Positions 8,459 through 18,114 of a stretch of DNA of 64,000 nt are shown here, piece by piece (positions within the stretch are counted from its first letter, which is position 1; the number at the start of each line of letters is the position of its first letter). The notes below the pieces were generated by a model. It was not told the DNA's origin. It searched no databases and was given only the letters and a program-made list of their open reading frames with translations. Source of the DNA: CADEED01 sp035502995 (lineage in GTDB: Bacteria > Pseudomonadota > Gammaproteobacteria > Steroidobacterales > Steroidobacteraceae); contig DATJTW010000116.1 in the NCBI GenBank assembly GCA_035502995.1, positions 1 to 64,000 of the forward strand, given 5' to 3'. The translations under genes were made by a program, and so were the position numbers.

Positions 8459-9372
8459 TCCGCCGTGAAGCTGAGCTGCGACAACACGACGCGTTGCGCC
8501 GCGGAGCAATCCACCGCGCCGCTGGCGCGCGCGCGTTGCGCGGGCGGCACGTCCAGCGTGCAGGCCGAGAAGTCGATCGGCGGCGTGATGCGGCCATTCA
8601 GCACGAGGTACGGCACCAGGCTCGACGCCGGTTCGTCGACCGGCACGCGCAGCAGCAGGTATTGATCGTCGCCCTTGCCGTATTCGAGCAGCGCCGTGCG
8701 CACGCCGTTCGCGTACGAATACAGGCCGGGCGCGATGGAGTGTTTGCCGGTGACGTCGAGCGGCAGCGTGTACTGGCGCCCGGCGTAGGTGAACGTGGCG
8801 CTGCCCGACTTGTACGTGGCCTCCTGCCGGCGTGCGCCCTCGCCCATGCGCGCGTTGCGCAGCGTGCGGCCCTTCGTCACCGTCGCGCTGGTGGCGCCGC
8901 CGGGTAGTTTGGCCAGCGTCAGCAATGCCACGGGCGTGCCCGAGGCGAAGCCCATGCGCTGCAGGTAGATAGTCAGCTTCTGGCCGGCCGGGTAGACGTC
9001 GAACCCCAGGCCGCCCGGCAGGCCGGCGAGGATCCAGTAACGCTTGCCGGCCTGCTCGAACTCGAGCTCCGGCAGCTCGCCGCCAAACAACATGTCGACG
9101 GTGGTTTGTCCCTCGCCGCGGCTGCTGGCCCAGGCGCCCACCAGCGGGCGGTAGCGACCGGAGGGCGGACGTTTGTGGCCGGTGAACGTGGCCGTGGTGG
9201 TGAACCACTGGCCCGGCGCGGCGAGCTCCGCCTCGTCGTTCTGCGAGCGCGCGGCGCCGCCGAGGATCTTGGCGAGCGTCGAGGGTTGATAGGCGGATTC
9301 GTCGGTGTCGGCCGCGCCTTGCGCGAACACGGTGGCCGAGGAGAACAACAACAGGACCAGCGCGCGTTTCAT
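8455..9372 (-). CDS. secreted hypothetical protein
   Basis: A 305-residue exported protein with a signal peptide (MKRALVLLLFSSATVFAQG). The mature part looks mostly beta: repeated Gly/Thr-rich strands, FTTTATFTGHKR, KRYWILAGLPGGLGFDVYPAGQKLTIYL, and a C-terminal Cys pair (SACTLDVPP, VDCSAAQ) that could form a disulfide. No enzyme motif is recognised. It lies between a thioredoxin-like gene (4-base overlap) and the acyltransferase (4-base overlap), suggesting a joint envelope role. It may be an acyltransferase partner, by context only. Confidence 0.7.
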   Translation of the reverse strand: MKRALVLLLFSSATVFAQGAADTDESAYQPSTLAKILGGAARSQNDEAELAAPGQWFTTTATFTGHKRPPSGRYRPLVGAWASSRGEGQTTVDMLFGGELPELEFEQAGKRYWILAGLPGGLGFDVYPAGQKLTIYLQRMGFASGTPVALLTLAKLPGGATSATVTKGRTLRNARMGEGARRQEATYKSGSATFTYAGRQYTLPLDVTGKHSIAPGLYSYANGVRTALLEYGKGDDQYLLLRVPVDEPASSLVPYLVLNGRITPPIDFSACTLDVPPAQRARASGAVDCSAAQRVVLSQLSFTAE

Positions 9373-9695
9373 GCGCCGCCGGCCGCGTCCGCGCCATCCG
9401 CAGGACCCGTGAAGATCGCCTCGATGGCCGCGGCGTCATCCGGGCGCACGACCCGGCCCTTTTCCACGCCGTTTTCCAGGTACACCAGCGTCGGCCACAG
9501 CTTCACGCGGAACGACCGGCCGAGCGGCCTGCCCTTCCCGTCCTCCACCTTGATGTGGCGGACGCCGGGGTGCGATTTCATGACGCGCGCGATGTCTGCC
9601 TGGGCCCCCTGGCAGTAACCGCACCAGGTGGCGCCGAATTCGAGGACGGTCGGTTCGGTGAAAGCGTCGACTTCCTGTCGCGTGGGTTCGTTCAT
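9369..9695 (-). CDS. thioredoxin family protein
   Basis: A 108-residue thioredoxin-fold protein with active site WCGYC near residues 24-28 and the cis-Pro in KLWPTLVYLENG. No signal peptide is visible, so it is probably a cytoplasmic disulfide reductase. The active site WCGYC differs from the standard WCGPC, which usually changes redox potential. It is first in a three-gene overlapping operon with a secreted protein and a membrane acyltransferase. Confidence 0.88.
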   Translation of the reverse strand: MNEPTRQEVDAFTEPTVLEFGATWCGYCQGAQADIARVMKSHPGVRHIKVEDGKGRPLGRSFRVKLWPTLVYLENGVEKGRVVRPDDAAAIEAIFTGPADGADAAGGA

Positions 9696-9945
9696 GGCCC
9701 AGAGACTACCCTAATCCACGCGGGATCCGCACTCGCCGCGGGCCGGCCGGTGCCCGGTCGCGTCGGAGGACACCGGCACGCGGCGCGCCACTGTCAAATC
9801 GCGGCGCGCGCCGTCAATCTTCCGTCGCCTAACTAGTCACGTCGCGCGCGACGGTGAATCCTCCCGCTACGCACAACTACGGACCGGTTGTCGCTGGACA
9901 ACGACAGGCCCATGAGTAAATTCGCTCCACCGTCGAGGAGCCTTC

Positions 9946-10827
9946 ATGACAACTAACAACATCGTCCTGGTCCATGGTCTGTGGATGACGCCGCTCAGCT
10001 GGGAATACTGGGCGCACCACTACACCGAGCGCGGCTACAGCGTGTATGCCCCTAGCTGGCCCGGCATGGAGCGCGACATTCGCGCGCTGCGTCGTCAACC
10101 GGAATCCTTCGCAAACGTCGGCATCCGCCAGATCGTCGATCACTACGAGCAACTGGTACTCGAGCTCGAAAGCCCGCCCATCCTGATCGGGCATTGCTTC
10201 GGCGGGCTCGTCGTCCAGGAGTTGTTGGACCGCGGCCTCGGCGCCTGCGGCGTGGCCATCGCATCGGCGCCCATCAAGGGCGTGTGGACGCTTCCCTACT
10301 CCACGATGCGTGTGGTCACGCCGCAGCTCATCAATCCCCGCAACAACCACCGCGCGGTGCCGCTGACGCCGGCGCAGTTCCACTACGCGTTCATGCACAC
10401 CGAGTCGAAGGAAGAGTCGTTCCGCATCTACCAGCGCTACGCGGTACCCGGCGCCGACCACGTGTTGTTCCAGACCGAGCTCGCGAACTTCAACCCGTTC
10501 GCCGAGAGCGCCGTGAACGTCCGGCGCAACAATCGCGCGCCGCTGCTGCTCGTCGCGGGCGCGGAGGACCACGTGATCCCGCCGCGCATCGTGAAGTCCA
10601 ACCACAAGCTGTATCGGCACTCGAGCGCCGTCACGGAGTACAAGGAATTCCCGGACCGCACTCACTTCATCATCGGTCAGAGCGGCTGGCAGGAAGTGGC
10701 GAACTACGCGCTCGACTGGTGCCGCGACCAGGAGCTGATGATCGAACGCGAACAGAAACGCATCGCGCGCCAGGTGCGCATGGTGCAGGACCGCGGGCGC
10801 GGCGGCGGCACGCGGCAGGTCGCCTGA
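9946..10827 (+). CDS. alpha/beta hydrolase with Cys at the nucleophile position
   Basis: A 293-residue cytoplasmic alpha/beta hydrolase. The oxyanion region is LVHGLW (about 8-13), the elbow GHCFGG has Cys84 where Ser is usual, and Asp208 (AGAEDHVIP) with His240 (RTHFI) complete the triad. The last 40 residues are a basic amphipathic extension (EREQKRIARQVR...). GAGGAG before the ATG supports the start. The substrate is unknown. The Cys codon is TGC in clean sequence, so it is not an ambiguous read here. It is convergent with the CPBP gene. Confidence 0.85.
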   Translation: MTTNNIVLVHGLWMTPLSWEYWAHHYTERGYSVYAPSWPGMERDIRALRRQPESFANVGIRQIVDHYEQLVLELESPPILIGHCFGGLVVQELLDRGLGACGVAIASAPIKGVWTLPYSTMRVVTPQLINPRNNHRAVPLTPAQFHYAFMHTESKEESFRIYQRYAVPGADHVLFQTELANFNPFAESAVNVRRNNRAPLLLVAGAEDHVIPPRIVKSNHKLYRHSSAVTEYKEFPDRTHFIIGQSGWQEVANYALDWCRDQELMIEREQKRIARQVRMVQDRGRGGGTRQVA

Positions 10828-10837
10828 TCGTCCGCGC

Positions 10838-11518
10838 CTACCTCGCGCCCCGGAGGAAGAACACCAGCACGCCGCCTTCGAGCAACACGCGCGCGAGGAT
10901 GAGCGGCCAGAGCTGTCGCGAGCGGATGTAGGTGTAGCCGTAGAGCAGGCCCAGCGGCACCGTGGTCAGTACCGCGATCGGGCCTTGGTAGAGATGGCAC
11001 AACACGCGGATGCCCGTGCTGACGTTGATCGCGACCCACGGGCCGCGCCGGCGTGACAGCGCGGTGATGACGTAGCCGGAGACGAAGAGCTCTTCGTAGA
11101 CGGCGGTGACGATCGTCAGCAGCAGCAGGACCTGGAAATCGACGTTGCTCGCGGCGTGCATCGGTCGCGGCACGTACGAATAGATCATCTGCAGCAGGAT
11201 GCCGACCGCGTTGGCCACGACGATGGTTGCGACCGAGGCAACGAGCAGCGCCAGCCCCAACAGCGTGCCGCGCACCGTGATCGACAGGCCGATGCGCGCC
11301 AGCGTCCAGTCGCGCAGGCGCAGGAACCAGACGAGGAACGCGAACTGCAGCACGTTGACGACCAGCGCCGACGCGAGCATCTCGTTCATCGCGCCCGGAT
11401 CGATGTAGCGGGTAGATAGCAGCGACGAGAAGATCAGCTGGCCGAAGGCACCGACCACCACGATCACGAATTCCATGCTGTCCGGCAGGCGCCGGATCAC
11501 GTCGCGCAGGCGATCCAT
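10838..11518 (-). CDS. CPBP family intramembrane protein (Abi/CaaX protease-like)
   Basis: A 226-residue polytopic membrane protein with about six helices. It carries the CPBP first motif as YEELFVSGYV; the usual Arg of EExxxR is Ser here. The second motif region is VLCHLYQGP with the conserved His. Family members are intramembrane glutamic proteases involved in prenyl-protein processing or bacteriocin immunity; the altered motif makes catalytic activity uncertain. The ATG overlaps the TGA of the amidohydrolase gene by one base, so it is the second gene of that operon. Confidence 0.8.
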   Translation of the reverse strand: MDRLRDVIRRLPDSMEFVIVVVGAFGQLIFSSLLSTRYIDPGAMNEMLASALVVNVLQFAFLVWFLRLRDWTLARIGLSITVRGTLLGLALLVASVATIVVANAVGILLQMIYSYVPRPMHAASNVDFQVLLLLTIVTAVYEELFVSGYVITALSRRRGPWVAINVSTGIRVLCHLYQGPIAVLTTVPLGLLYGYTYIRSRQLWPLILARVLLEGGVLVFFLRGAR

Positions 11519-12789
11519 CACAATCCGTAGAGGCTGGCGGCGTTGTCGTGCAACACCATGCGCGCCAATTCGAGCGCGCGGTCGCGCGAGATCTCGCGGT
11601 TGTTGACCATGGCCGTCAGGGCGAGGCCCAGCGCCCAGCGTGCGCGGTAGGTGCAGGCCCATTCCTTCTCTTCCCAGTCGACCAGCGGCGAATCGACGTC
11701 CGAATAGGCGTCGGAGCCGAACAGCACCTTCTCCGGATGCCACGAGAGCCAGCTCCGCAGCACGTCGGACAGGTGATGGGAGTCCAGGTAGAAGGTCTGC
11801 GCGGAGAAATCGACGTACGTGTTCGGCTTGTCGGTCATCGCCTGCGCGAGCCGGTAGTCAGGCCAGCCGCCGTGCAGCAGCACGAACTTCGTCTGGCGCA
11901 GGGGCTTCGAGTTGATCGTGTTTTCGAGCAGGCCCGGATTCGCGCGACCGTTGTTGAAGTACGGGCCGTCGCCGTTACCGGTGTGGACGTGGACGACGAG
12001 GCCGGCGCGGCCCGCGGCGGCGGCGATCTCGTTGAATAGATAGTCCTCGAGGAGCTTGGAATCCTTTCGCGCCGCGTAGAGTTTCGCGGCGCGTTTCTCG
12101 TCGACGGGGTCGAAGTCGATGGGCCGCGCGTACGCGCTGAGGAACTTCACGGCCACCCCGCGCTGCGATTTCCAGCGCGCCAGGGTCGGGGCGATGACCT
12201 GTTCGCGGTAGCGCGCCAGGGTCGGCGGCGGTTTTTTCAGACCCAGCTCGCCGAGCAGGGCCTTCACCGACGTGTCTCCGCCGGTGTAGAGCATCCGGCT
12301 TTCGTCGCCCGAAAACGGCCGCAGCAGCGGATCGGCATACGGCACCCAGCGGAAGCGCGGGCCGTCGAGCCCGGTGCCGGGCCGCACCGTGTTCACCAAC
12401 GCGACGTCGACGCGCGATTGCTTCAGCACCGCCTCGGGCCAGCCATCGCCGAAGAAGGCCATCGCCTTTTTCTTACGTTCGAGCACGTCCTGGAGCTGGC
12501 GCAGCGACAGGTCCGGGACGCGCAGGCCGTACAACCCTTCCCAGGCGAGCTGCCAGTCGATGTGATCGCGCGCGAGCGGCGCGACGTCCGGGTAACGGGA
12601 CGTGCCGAGCGGATTGTCGGTCTTCCAGCGTGTCGGCCGCGCGGCGTCCACGGGATCGGCGTGCATGTGGTTGTCGATCGCGGGGATCTGCAGGATGGCG
12701 TTCATCAGGGCGCCGTCCACCGCGTCCTGGGCGAAGCACGGCGCCGCCAGCAGCAGTAGTGAGACCCAGACCGAGGCGCGCGCCGACAT
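11518..12789 (-). CDS. exported amidohydrolase family protein
   Basis: A 423-residue protein with a signal peptide (to about residue 20, CFAQDA) and an amidohydrolase TIM barrel. The metal motif is DNHMH (His41 and His43), followed by VVHVHTG, LLHGGWP and the Asp of LFGSDAY. This set resembles Amidohydro_2 proteins rather than renal dipeptidases. The substrate cannot be named from sequence. Export of such an enzyme is less common than cytoplasmic forms. It overlaps the CPBP gene downstream and follows the TPR gene by 9 bases. Confidence 0.82.
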   Translation of the reverse strand: MSARASVWVSLLLLAAPCFAQDAVDGALMNAILQIPAIDNHMHADPVDAARPTRWKTDNPLGTSRYPDVAPLARDHIDWQLAWEGLYGLRVPDLSLRQLQDVLERKKKAMAFFGDGWPEAVLKQSRVDVALVNTVRPGTGLDGPRFRWVPYADPLLRPFSGDESRMLYTGGDTSVKALLGELGLKKPPPTLARYREQVIAPTLARWKSQRGVAVKFLSAYARPIDFDPVDEKRAAKLYAARKDSKLLEDYLFNEIAAAAGRAGLVVHVHTGNGDGPYFNNGRANPGLLENTINSKPLRQTKFVLLHGGWPDYRLAQAMTDKPNTYVDFSAQTFYLDSHHLSDVLRSWLSWHPEKVLFGSDAYSDVDSPLVDWEEKEWACTYRARWALGLALTAMVNNREISRDRALELARMVLHDNAASLYGL

Positions 12790-12798
12790 GCGCGGACT

Positions 12799-14775
12799 CT
12801 AACCCGCGTTGGCTTTATCCGTCACCGCCGAGATCGCCTTCGCGACGAGATCCGCGGCGCGACCCGGCGGCAAGGGATGTTTGTCCTGCAGCAACGCGAG
12901 TTTTTCGAGGTATTCGCGCACGATGTCGGGGCGCCGGCGCGCCTCGTTCTCCAGCGCGTTGACCAGCAGCAGTCGCGGGCGAGCCTGCTGCTCGCCGTGC
13001 AGCGCCACGTCGAACAGGTGGTCGAACATCGCGCGTTCCTGGTATAGGAACGACTCCGCGTTCGGCAGTCGCGCGGCGAGGCCCACGGCCAGCGCCTCCT
13101 CGATGCCGGATAGATAGCCGGACATCAGCGTCGCGGGAGGCGTCGCCAGCTCGTCCGACGTGTCTTCGCGCCGCAGCGCGAGCAGGATCGTGACGCGCGT
13201 GATCACGTCGTTGAGCAGCGTCATCGCGTCCTGCGCGGCGGTGCGGAACTCGAACGCCTGCTCGAACGTCACCGGTCGCGCTTCCGGGCGCGTCGGCTGC
13301 TCGATCGTCACGCGCACCAGCCACGGCGAGTGCGCGGCGTCGATGTGCGTGAACACCAGCACGTCGGGCGGCGACTGGTCGGCGGGCAGGAACGCGCGCG
13401 TCCAGGGCTTCGCGGACAGGATGAACCCGCCCGTCTTCAGCCACGGCAGCAGGAACGCGGCGCGCGCATTCGTGCGCAGGAAGACTTCCTCCGCCAGGAA
13501 CATCGGCAGCGCACGCGACAGGCGGCCGAGCTCGTTCGTGGGCTGCGAGACCACACGGCCATCAGCCTTCGGGTCCACCGGGCCTTCGCCGCTGGCGCAG
13601 ACGAACTGGATGCGCGGCGCGGAGGCGGCTTTCGCGGGCAGCAGGGCGTCGAAGTCCAGCGTGCCGCGCGCCCACACCGGCTGCTCGAGCCGCATGACGA
13701 TGAGCTCGATCGGCTCGTTGATCTCGCCGTACTTGCGCTGCGCGTCGTCGATCTTGCGTTCCCAGTGCAGCAGGTGCTCGCGCCAGTCCGGGCGTTGCCT
13801 GGCGTAGAGCTGCTCCAGCAGCGCGCGGGCCTCGGCGAGCATGCCGAGCTCCAGATAGGCGCGGATGAGATTGTTGCCGACGGCGAGGCCGTGGGTTTCG
13901 AGATCGAAGCGCGGGCGCGTGAGCTGGACCAGCAGTGCCGTCTGGCCCGCGTTGCCGAGGTCGCCGGAGAGCTGCATCAGCAGGTCGCCCGGCGGCGGCG
14001 TGGCGCGACCGAGGGCTTCTTCGTAGAGCTTCGTGGCGTCGGCGAGTTTGCCGCCTTCGAGCGCGTAACGAGCCAGCCAGAGTTGCGCGCGCCAGCTGCC
14101 CGGTAGTTGGGCGGCGCGCGTGTAGGCGGCGAGGATCGCGTCCCGGCCACCATTGTCGTTGGCTCGGGCGTGGGCGGTGGAGATCAGCCAGTTGAGGGAG
14201 AACTCTTCGTTCGGCGCCAGCGCGAGGGCGCGCCAGATGAGCTCGTCGGCGCGTGCCGGGTCGGTGGATTCGAAGGCGCGGGCCAGGTGGGTGAGTAGAT
14301 AGGGGTCGTCCGGGAACTTCGCCAGGGCGGCCTGCAGCACGTCGCGCGCGCCCGGCAGGTCACGCAGTTGCAGCAGCGCGATGCCGAGCACCGTCGCGCC
14401 GCGCGGCGGGTGGGGGTCGTTGGCGGCGAGTGCGCGCGCGGCGTCGAGGACGTCCTCGGCGAAGCCGTCGTTCAGGGCGCTGACGATGAGGTCGTACAAC
14501 GCGTCCGGCTTGTCGCGGGCGGCCGCGAGGTTCGGCTGCAGGACGTCCTTGCGCCAGGTTTCCCGGCCGATGGAGACGGCGCGGCCGAACTGGTCGTAGA
14601 CGCGCATCATCGGTTCGTCGGAAGGCGGCGGCGGCGCGGACTTCATCGAGATCGCGACGTCTGGCAGGTCGGTGATCGGCGGGGGTTTGGTGGCGGGACC
14701 GGCCTTGTTTGGCTGGGCCGTGATCTGCGGCGACGCGGTGGGTGTGCGGCCGAGGATGCGATCGAGGATGGACAT
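12799..14775 (-). CDS. large tetratricopeptide-repeat protein
   Basis: A 658-residue cytoplasmic protein. After a Pro/Thr-rich linker (about 10-60), helical TPR-like repeats occupy about 80-320 (ALAANDPHPPRGATVLGIALLQLRDLPGARDVL and similar, shown by regular Ala/Leu/Asp spacing). The second half (about 340-650) is a mixed region with no recognised domain. The start MSILDRILGR resembles small membrane-binding amphipathic helices. Function unknown, probably scaffolding. It stands upstream of the amidohydrolase and could head that operon. Confidence 0.75.
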   Translation of the reverse strand: MSILDRILGRTPTASPQITAQPNKAGPATKPPPITDLPDVAISMKSAPPPPSDEPMMRVYDQFGRAVSIGRETWRKDVLQPNLAAARDKPDALYDLIVSALNDGFAEDVLDAARALAANDPHPPRGATVLGIALLQLRDLPGARDVLQAALAKFPDDPYLLTHLARAFESTDPARADELIWRALALAPNEEFSLNWLISTAHARANDNGGRDAILAAYTRAAQLPGSWRAQLWLARYALEGGKLADATKLYEEALGRATPPPGDLLMQLSGDLGNAGQTALLVQLTRPRFDLETHGLAVGNNLIRAYLELGMLAEARALLEQLYARQRPDWREHLLHWERKIDDAQRKYGEINEPIELIVMRLEQPVWARGTLDFDALLPAKAASAPRIQFVCASGEGPVDPKADGRVVSQPTNELGRLSRALPMFLAEEVFLRTNARAAFLLPWLKTGGFILSAKPWTRAFLPADQSPPDVLVFTHIDAAHSPWLVRVTIEQPTRPEARPVTFEQAFEFRTAAQDAMTLLNDVITRVTILLALRREDTSDELATPPATLMSGYLSGIEEALAVGLAARLPNAESFLYQERAMFDHLFDVALHGEQQARPRLLLVNALENEARRRPDIVREYLEKLALLQDKHPLPPGRAADLVAKAISAVTDKANAG

Positions 14776-14830
14776 GGGGGCCGAGCTTATACAGCCCGGC
14801 CCGCCGATGTATCAATTCGCGCGAGCGGAC

Positions 14831-15169
14831 TCAACGCGCCGCGATCTGCGGCGTGGAGCCCTCGCCCGTGCAGCGGTATTCGCGGGTTACCTTCCACAGG
14901 GAGCAGCTGGCGCCGTCGGCGACGCTGCAGTCGCGCAGTTCGCCCGGGATCATCTCGGCGTGCGGGAAGCCCCAGGCGCTGCAGCGGTTGCTGGCGATGC
15001 GGGAGGCGTCGGTGTCGCTCATGACCGGTTCCTCGAACTTGGGGTATTCGTAGGAGACGCGGGCGATGGAGAGGTCGCGGCTGCTGTTGTCGGGGTTCCA
15101 CTGCGGCTGGGTGGCGCAGGCGGCCATGAGGAGGAAGAGCGGGAGGACGAGAATTCTGGCGAGTGTCAT
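14831..15169 (-). CDS. YecR-like lipoprotein
   Basis: A 112-residue lipoprotein with lipobox LMAAC (Cys18). The mature part matches the YecR pattern: VSYEYPKFEEP, then RCSAWGF, an internal Cys pair (LRDC, ASCSLW) and VTREYRC near the end. In E. coli yecR is flagellar-regulated, function unknown. A second copy of the same plan is at 37429-37737. I call YecR-like on motif order alone. Confidence 0.72.
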   Translation of the reverse strand: MTLARILVLPLFLLMAACATQPQWNPDNSSRDLSIARVSYEYPKFEEPVMSDTDASRIASNRCSAWGFPHAEMIPGELRDCSVADGASCSLWKVTREYRCTGEGSTPQIAAR

Positions 15170-15256
15170 GGGGCGTGCCTTCTGCAGTTGCGTGCAGATT
15201 GCGCCCGCGCCTCTTAACTGACGCTGAATCGGGAATGAACGAAAGCTGAACGGGAT

Positions 15257-17503
15257 TCAGGCAGGCGTGGGTGGCAGCTGCGGCGATAGCAACGGCAGTC
15301 GCCGCAACCGCTGACCGGTGGCGGCATAGATGGCATTGGCGAGCGCCGGGAGCGCGCTGGGAACTCCCATCTCGCCCGCGCCGCAGGGCGGGTAGTTGGT
15401 GCGGAGGATGTGTACTTCGACCGCAGGTGCGTCCGGGATGCGCAGCAGGCGATATTCGTGGAAGTTCGTCTGCTGAACGCGGCCCTGCTCCACCGTGATC
15501 TCGAGGCCGAGCGCCGTCGAGATGCCGTCGACCGTGCCGCCCATCAACTGGGCTTCGACACCGAGCGGGTTGACGACGATGCCCACGTCCGACACGCAGA
15601 CGCATCGCACGAAATGCCAGCCGCCGCCGGGTTTCGCAGCGACCTCCATGGCGTGCGAGGTATAGCCGCCGAACGTGAAGTGGGACGCGAAGCCGATGCC
15701 GTGACCCCTGGGAAGCGGGCGGCCGTAGCCGATCTGCTTCGCCGCTTCGCGCAACGTCGCGGCGAGGCGGCCCGTGTGGAAGACGGGGCCGCCGTGTTCG
15801 CGGTACTGCAGCTCGCGTGGTTCGCCGAGCAATTGCAGGCGGAGGGCGAGCGGATCGCGCTTCAGCGCGTGCGCGACCTCGTCGACGAAGGATTCCGTGG
15901 CGAACGCGGCGAAGGTGTGCAGCGGCGCGCGCCACCAGCCCCGCGCGAGGCAGAACGGCACGTCGACGAACTCCGCAAGATAGTTAGGCACGCTGCCGGC
16001 CGGGAAGCCGTCGACGTCGAGCGTGCCGACCCAGTCCGGATTGTCGGCGCGACCGGCCCGCCATTTTCGGGACGTCGCCGCCACGCGGTGTTGCCAGCCC
16101 GTGATGTTGCCGTGCGCATCGGCGCTGGCGCGCAGGCGCTGCACGCCGAACGGACGAAAGAAGTCGTTGGCGAGATCGTCGTCGCGGGTCCAGGTCACCT
16201 TGACCGGACGCTTGATTCGCTGAGCGATCATCACGGCTTCGGCGACGAAGTCGTTTTCGAGGCGGCGACCGAATCCGCCACCGGCACGCGGCAGTTCGAT
16301 GTCGATGTTCAGTCGGGAGATGCCGAGCATCGCCGCGATCATCCGGGAGGCGCCGCCGGGGCTCTGCAGCGAGGCGATGAGCTTCACCTTGTCGCCGTCG
16401 ATGGCGATCGTGGCGCCCGGCGGTTCCATCGTCGCATGCGCGAGGAACGGAACCTGATAGGTGGCTTCGATGCGGTGGTCGGCTTCGGACCAGGCTTTGG
16501 CCGTGTCGCCGTCGGCACGACCGGACTGGAAGTCGCCGCTGCCGTTCGCCAGCGCCTGCGCACGGGTTTCCATTTCGCGGCTGGAGGCCTTCGCCCAGGG
16601 ACCGGCGTCCCATTGGATCTTCAGCGCCTTGCGGCCCTGCAGCGCGGCCCAGGTGTTGTCGGCGATGACCGCGACGCCGGCAGCGAGGTTGCGGTTGAAG
16701 TCGCCGTCGGCGGGCGGCGCAATCGCCACCACGTCGCGAACGCCACGCACCTTCCGGGCGGCGGTGTCGTCGAAAGACTCGAGGCGGCCGTCGAACGTCG
16801 GCGAACGCGCGATGACGGCGTACAGCATGCCCGGCATCGTCGCGTCGATGCCGTAGCGGGCGCGTCCGGACACGATGTCGGCGGCGTCGGCGACACGGGC
16901 CGGTTTCCCGAGGATGCGGAAATCCCTGGGTTGTTTGAGGTCGAAGGGGCCCGCCGGGATCGGTAGTGAGGCCGCGCGGCCGGCGAGTTCGCCGTAGGTC
17001 AGCGTGCGGCCATCGGGGTGGAGTATTTCGCCGTCGCGCGCCGTCAAACTACCGGGCACCGCACCCCAGGTTTGAGCGGCAGCGGCAACGAGCAGCGCGC
17101 GGACCTGCGCGCCGGCCTGACGCAGATCGGACCAGCCGTCCGAGATGCTGGTGCTGCCGCCGGCGCCTTGCGGGCCGAAGCGGCCGGTGAATTCGCCTGG
17201 CTTGGCGCCGGGCGCGATGCCGTACGGAAGCTGCTCGACGCGTACCCGATCCCAGCGGACGTCGAGCTCTTCGGCGATGAGCATCGGCAGCGAGGTGCGG
17301 ACGCCCTGCCCGATCTCGCAACCGCGGGCACCGATGACGATGGAGTTGTCGGGGTCGATGCGGATGAAGGCGCCGAGCGACACCGGTTCGGCAGCGGCCC
17401 CGCCGATCGAAACACGGGAGACCGCGGGCACCGCGAGGGTAGCCAGCAGGCCACCGCCGGAGATCGCGGAGATCTGCAGGAATTGGCGGCGACTGACTCC
17501 CAT
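15257..17503 (-). CDS. xanthine dehydrogenase family molybdopterin-binding subunit (IorB-like)
   Basis: A 748-residue large subunit of the aldehyde/isoquinoline oxidoreductase type. The start carries a Tat signal (SRRQFLQ, then a hydrophobic stretch to about residue 40), so it is exported folded. Two molybdopterin-binding regions follow, with EIGQGVRTSLPML, AGGGFGRR and the terminal GAGEMGVPSALPALANAI containing the catalytic Glu. Enzymes of this class hydroxylate N-heterocycles or aldehydes and need a 2Fe-2S subunit and often cytochrome c; neither is visible in this window. ATG 17503 is used because the longer frame starts at TTG. A second homologue is at 18204-20399. Confidence 0.88.
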   Translation of the reverse strand: MGVSRRQFLQISAISGGGLLATLAVPAVSRVSIGGAAAEPVSLGAFIRIDPDNSIVIGARGCEIGQGVRTSLPMLIAEELDVRWDRVRVEQLPYGIAPGAKPGEFTGRFGPQGAGGSTSISDGWSDLRQAGAQVRALLVAAAAQTWGAVPGSLTARDGEILHPDGRTLTYGELAGRAASLPIPAGPFDLKQPRDFRILGKPARVADAADIVSGRARYGIDATMPGMLYAVIARSPTFDGRLESFDDTAARKVRGVRDVVAIAPPADGDFNRNLAAGVAVIADNTWAALQGRKALKIQWDAGPWAKASSREMETRAQALANGSGDFQSGRADGDTAKAWSEADHRIEATYQVPFLAHATMEPPGATIAIDGDKVKLIASLQSPGGASRMIAAMLGISRLNIDIELPRAGGGFGRRLENDFVAEAVMIAQRIKRPVKVTWTRDDDLANDFFRPFGVQRLRASADAHGNITGWQHRVAATSRKWRAGRADNPDWVGTLDVDGFPAGSVPNYLAEFVDVPFCLARGWWRAPLHTFAAFATESFVDEVAHALKRDPLALRLQLLGEPRELQYREHGGPVFHTGRLAATLREAAKQIGYGRPLPRGHGIGFASHFTFGGYTSHAMEVAAKPGGGWHFVRCVCVSDVGIVVNPLGVEAQLMGGTVDGISTALGLEITVEQGRVQQTNFHEYRLLRIPDAPAVEVHILRTNYPPCGAGEMGVPSALPALANAIYAATGQRLRRLPLLSPQLPPTPA

Positions 17504-17615
17504 GGACCCATTCAACCATCGTTTCGCGGCCGACGGGATTCATCCCGGCGCGGCCCGGATTCGGCTAGCCGATGACGCACGGAGTTCAACCCGGCCGGCC
17601 GACGCTCGCGCCGGC

Positions 17616-18107
17616 TCAATGCCGCATCGTCGTCACGCGGTGCCTGAGCTCGCCCTGATCCCCGGGTGACAGCGTCTCGAAGTCATCTGCGAACCGCTGC
17701 TGCTCCATCGTGATCCGCCGCGAGTTCTGCATCACGTCGAACTGCCAGTAGCCGCCGTGTTTCGTCGCCACGAACAGCTGCAGCGCATCGCGGCTCGCCG
17801 TGGCGTTCGTCTGCCCGGACAAGGTGGTCGTCGCCCACGCGTGCAGCACGGCTAGATCCGGCCGCAGGAAGCGCACGAAATGCACGCCACCATCCATGCG
17901 CGTGTTCCGCAGCGACGTCTCGAACAGCATCTGGTGGAACTGCGCGATCTGCGAGCGGCCCTTCAGCTGGCTGCCCTCGAACGCGATGAAATCCGCATCG
18001 GACGAAAACGCCGCCGCATACCCGGCGCCGCTGCCCTCGTTCCACGATTCGATCATCGCGGCGTGCATCTCCTTGATCCTCGTCTCGTCGACACTCTCCT
18101 GTCTCAT
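17616..18107 (-). CDS. SgcJ/EcaC-like DUF4440 (NTF2 fold) protein
   Basis: A 163-residue single-domain protein of the NTF2-like superfamily: EMHAAMIESWNEGSGAGYAAAFSSDADFIAFEG is the typical opening, with DLAVLHAWATTT and WQFDVMQNSRR later. No signal peptide is visible. Function of the family is varied and mostly unknown. It lies between the two molybdopterin subunits on the same strand. Its GGAGG ribosome-binding site is inside a perfect hairpin (18115-18134), which suggests translational control. Confidence 0.85.
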   Translation of the reverse strand: MRQESVDETRIKEMHAAMIESWNEGSGAGYAAAFSSDADFIAFEGSQLKGRSQIAQFHQMLFETSLRNTRMDGGVHFVRFLRPDLAVLHAWATTTLSGQTNATASRDALQLFVATKHGGYWQFDVMQNSRRITMEQQRFADDFETLSPGDQGELRHRVTTMRH

Positions 18108-18114
18108 GGCAACA

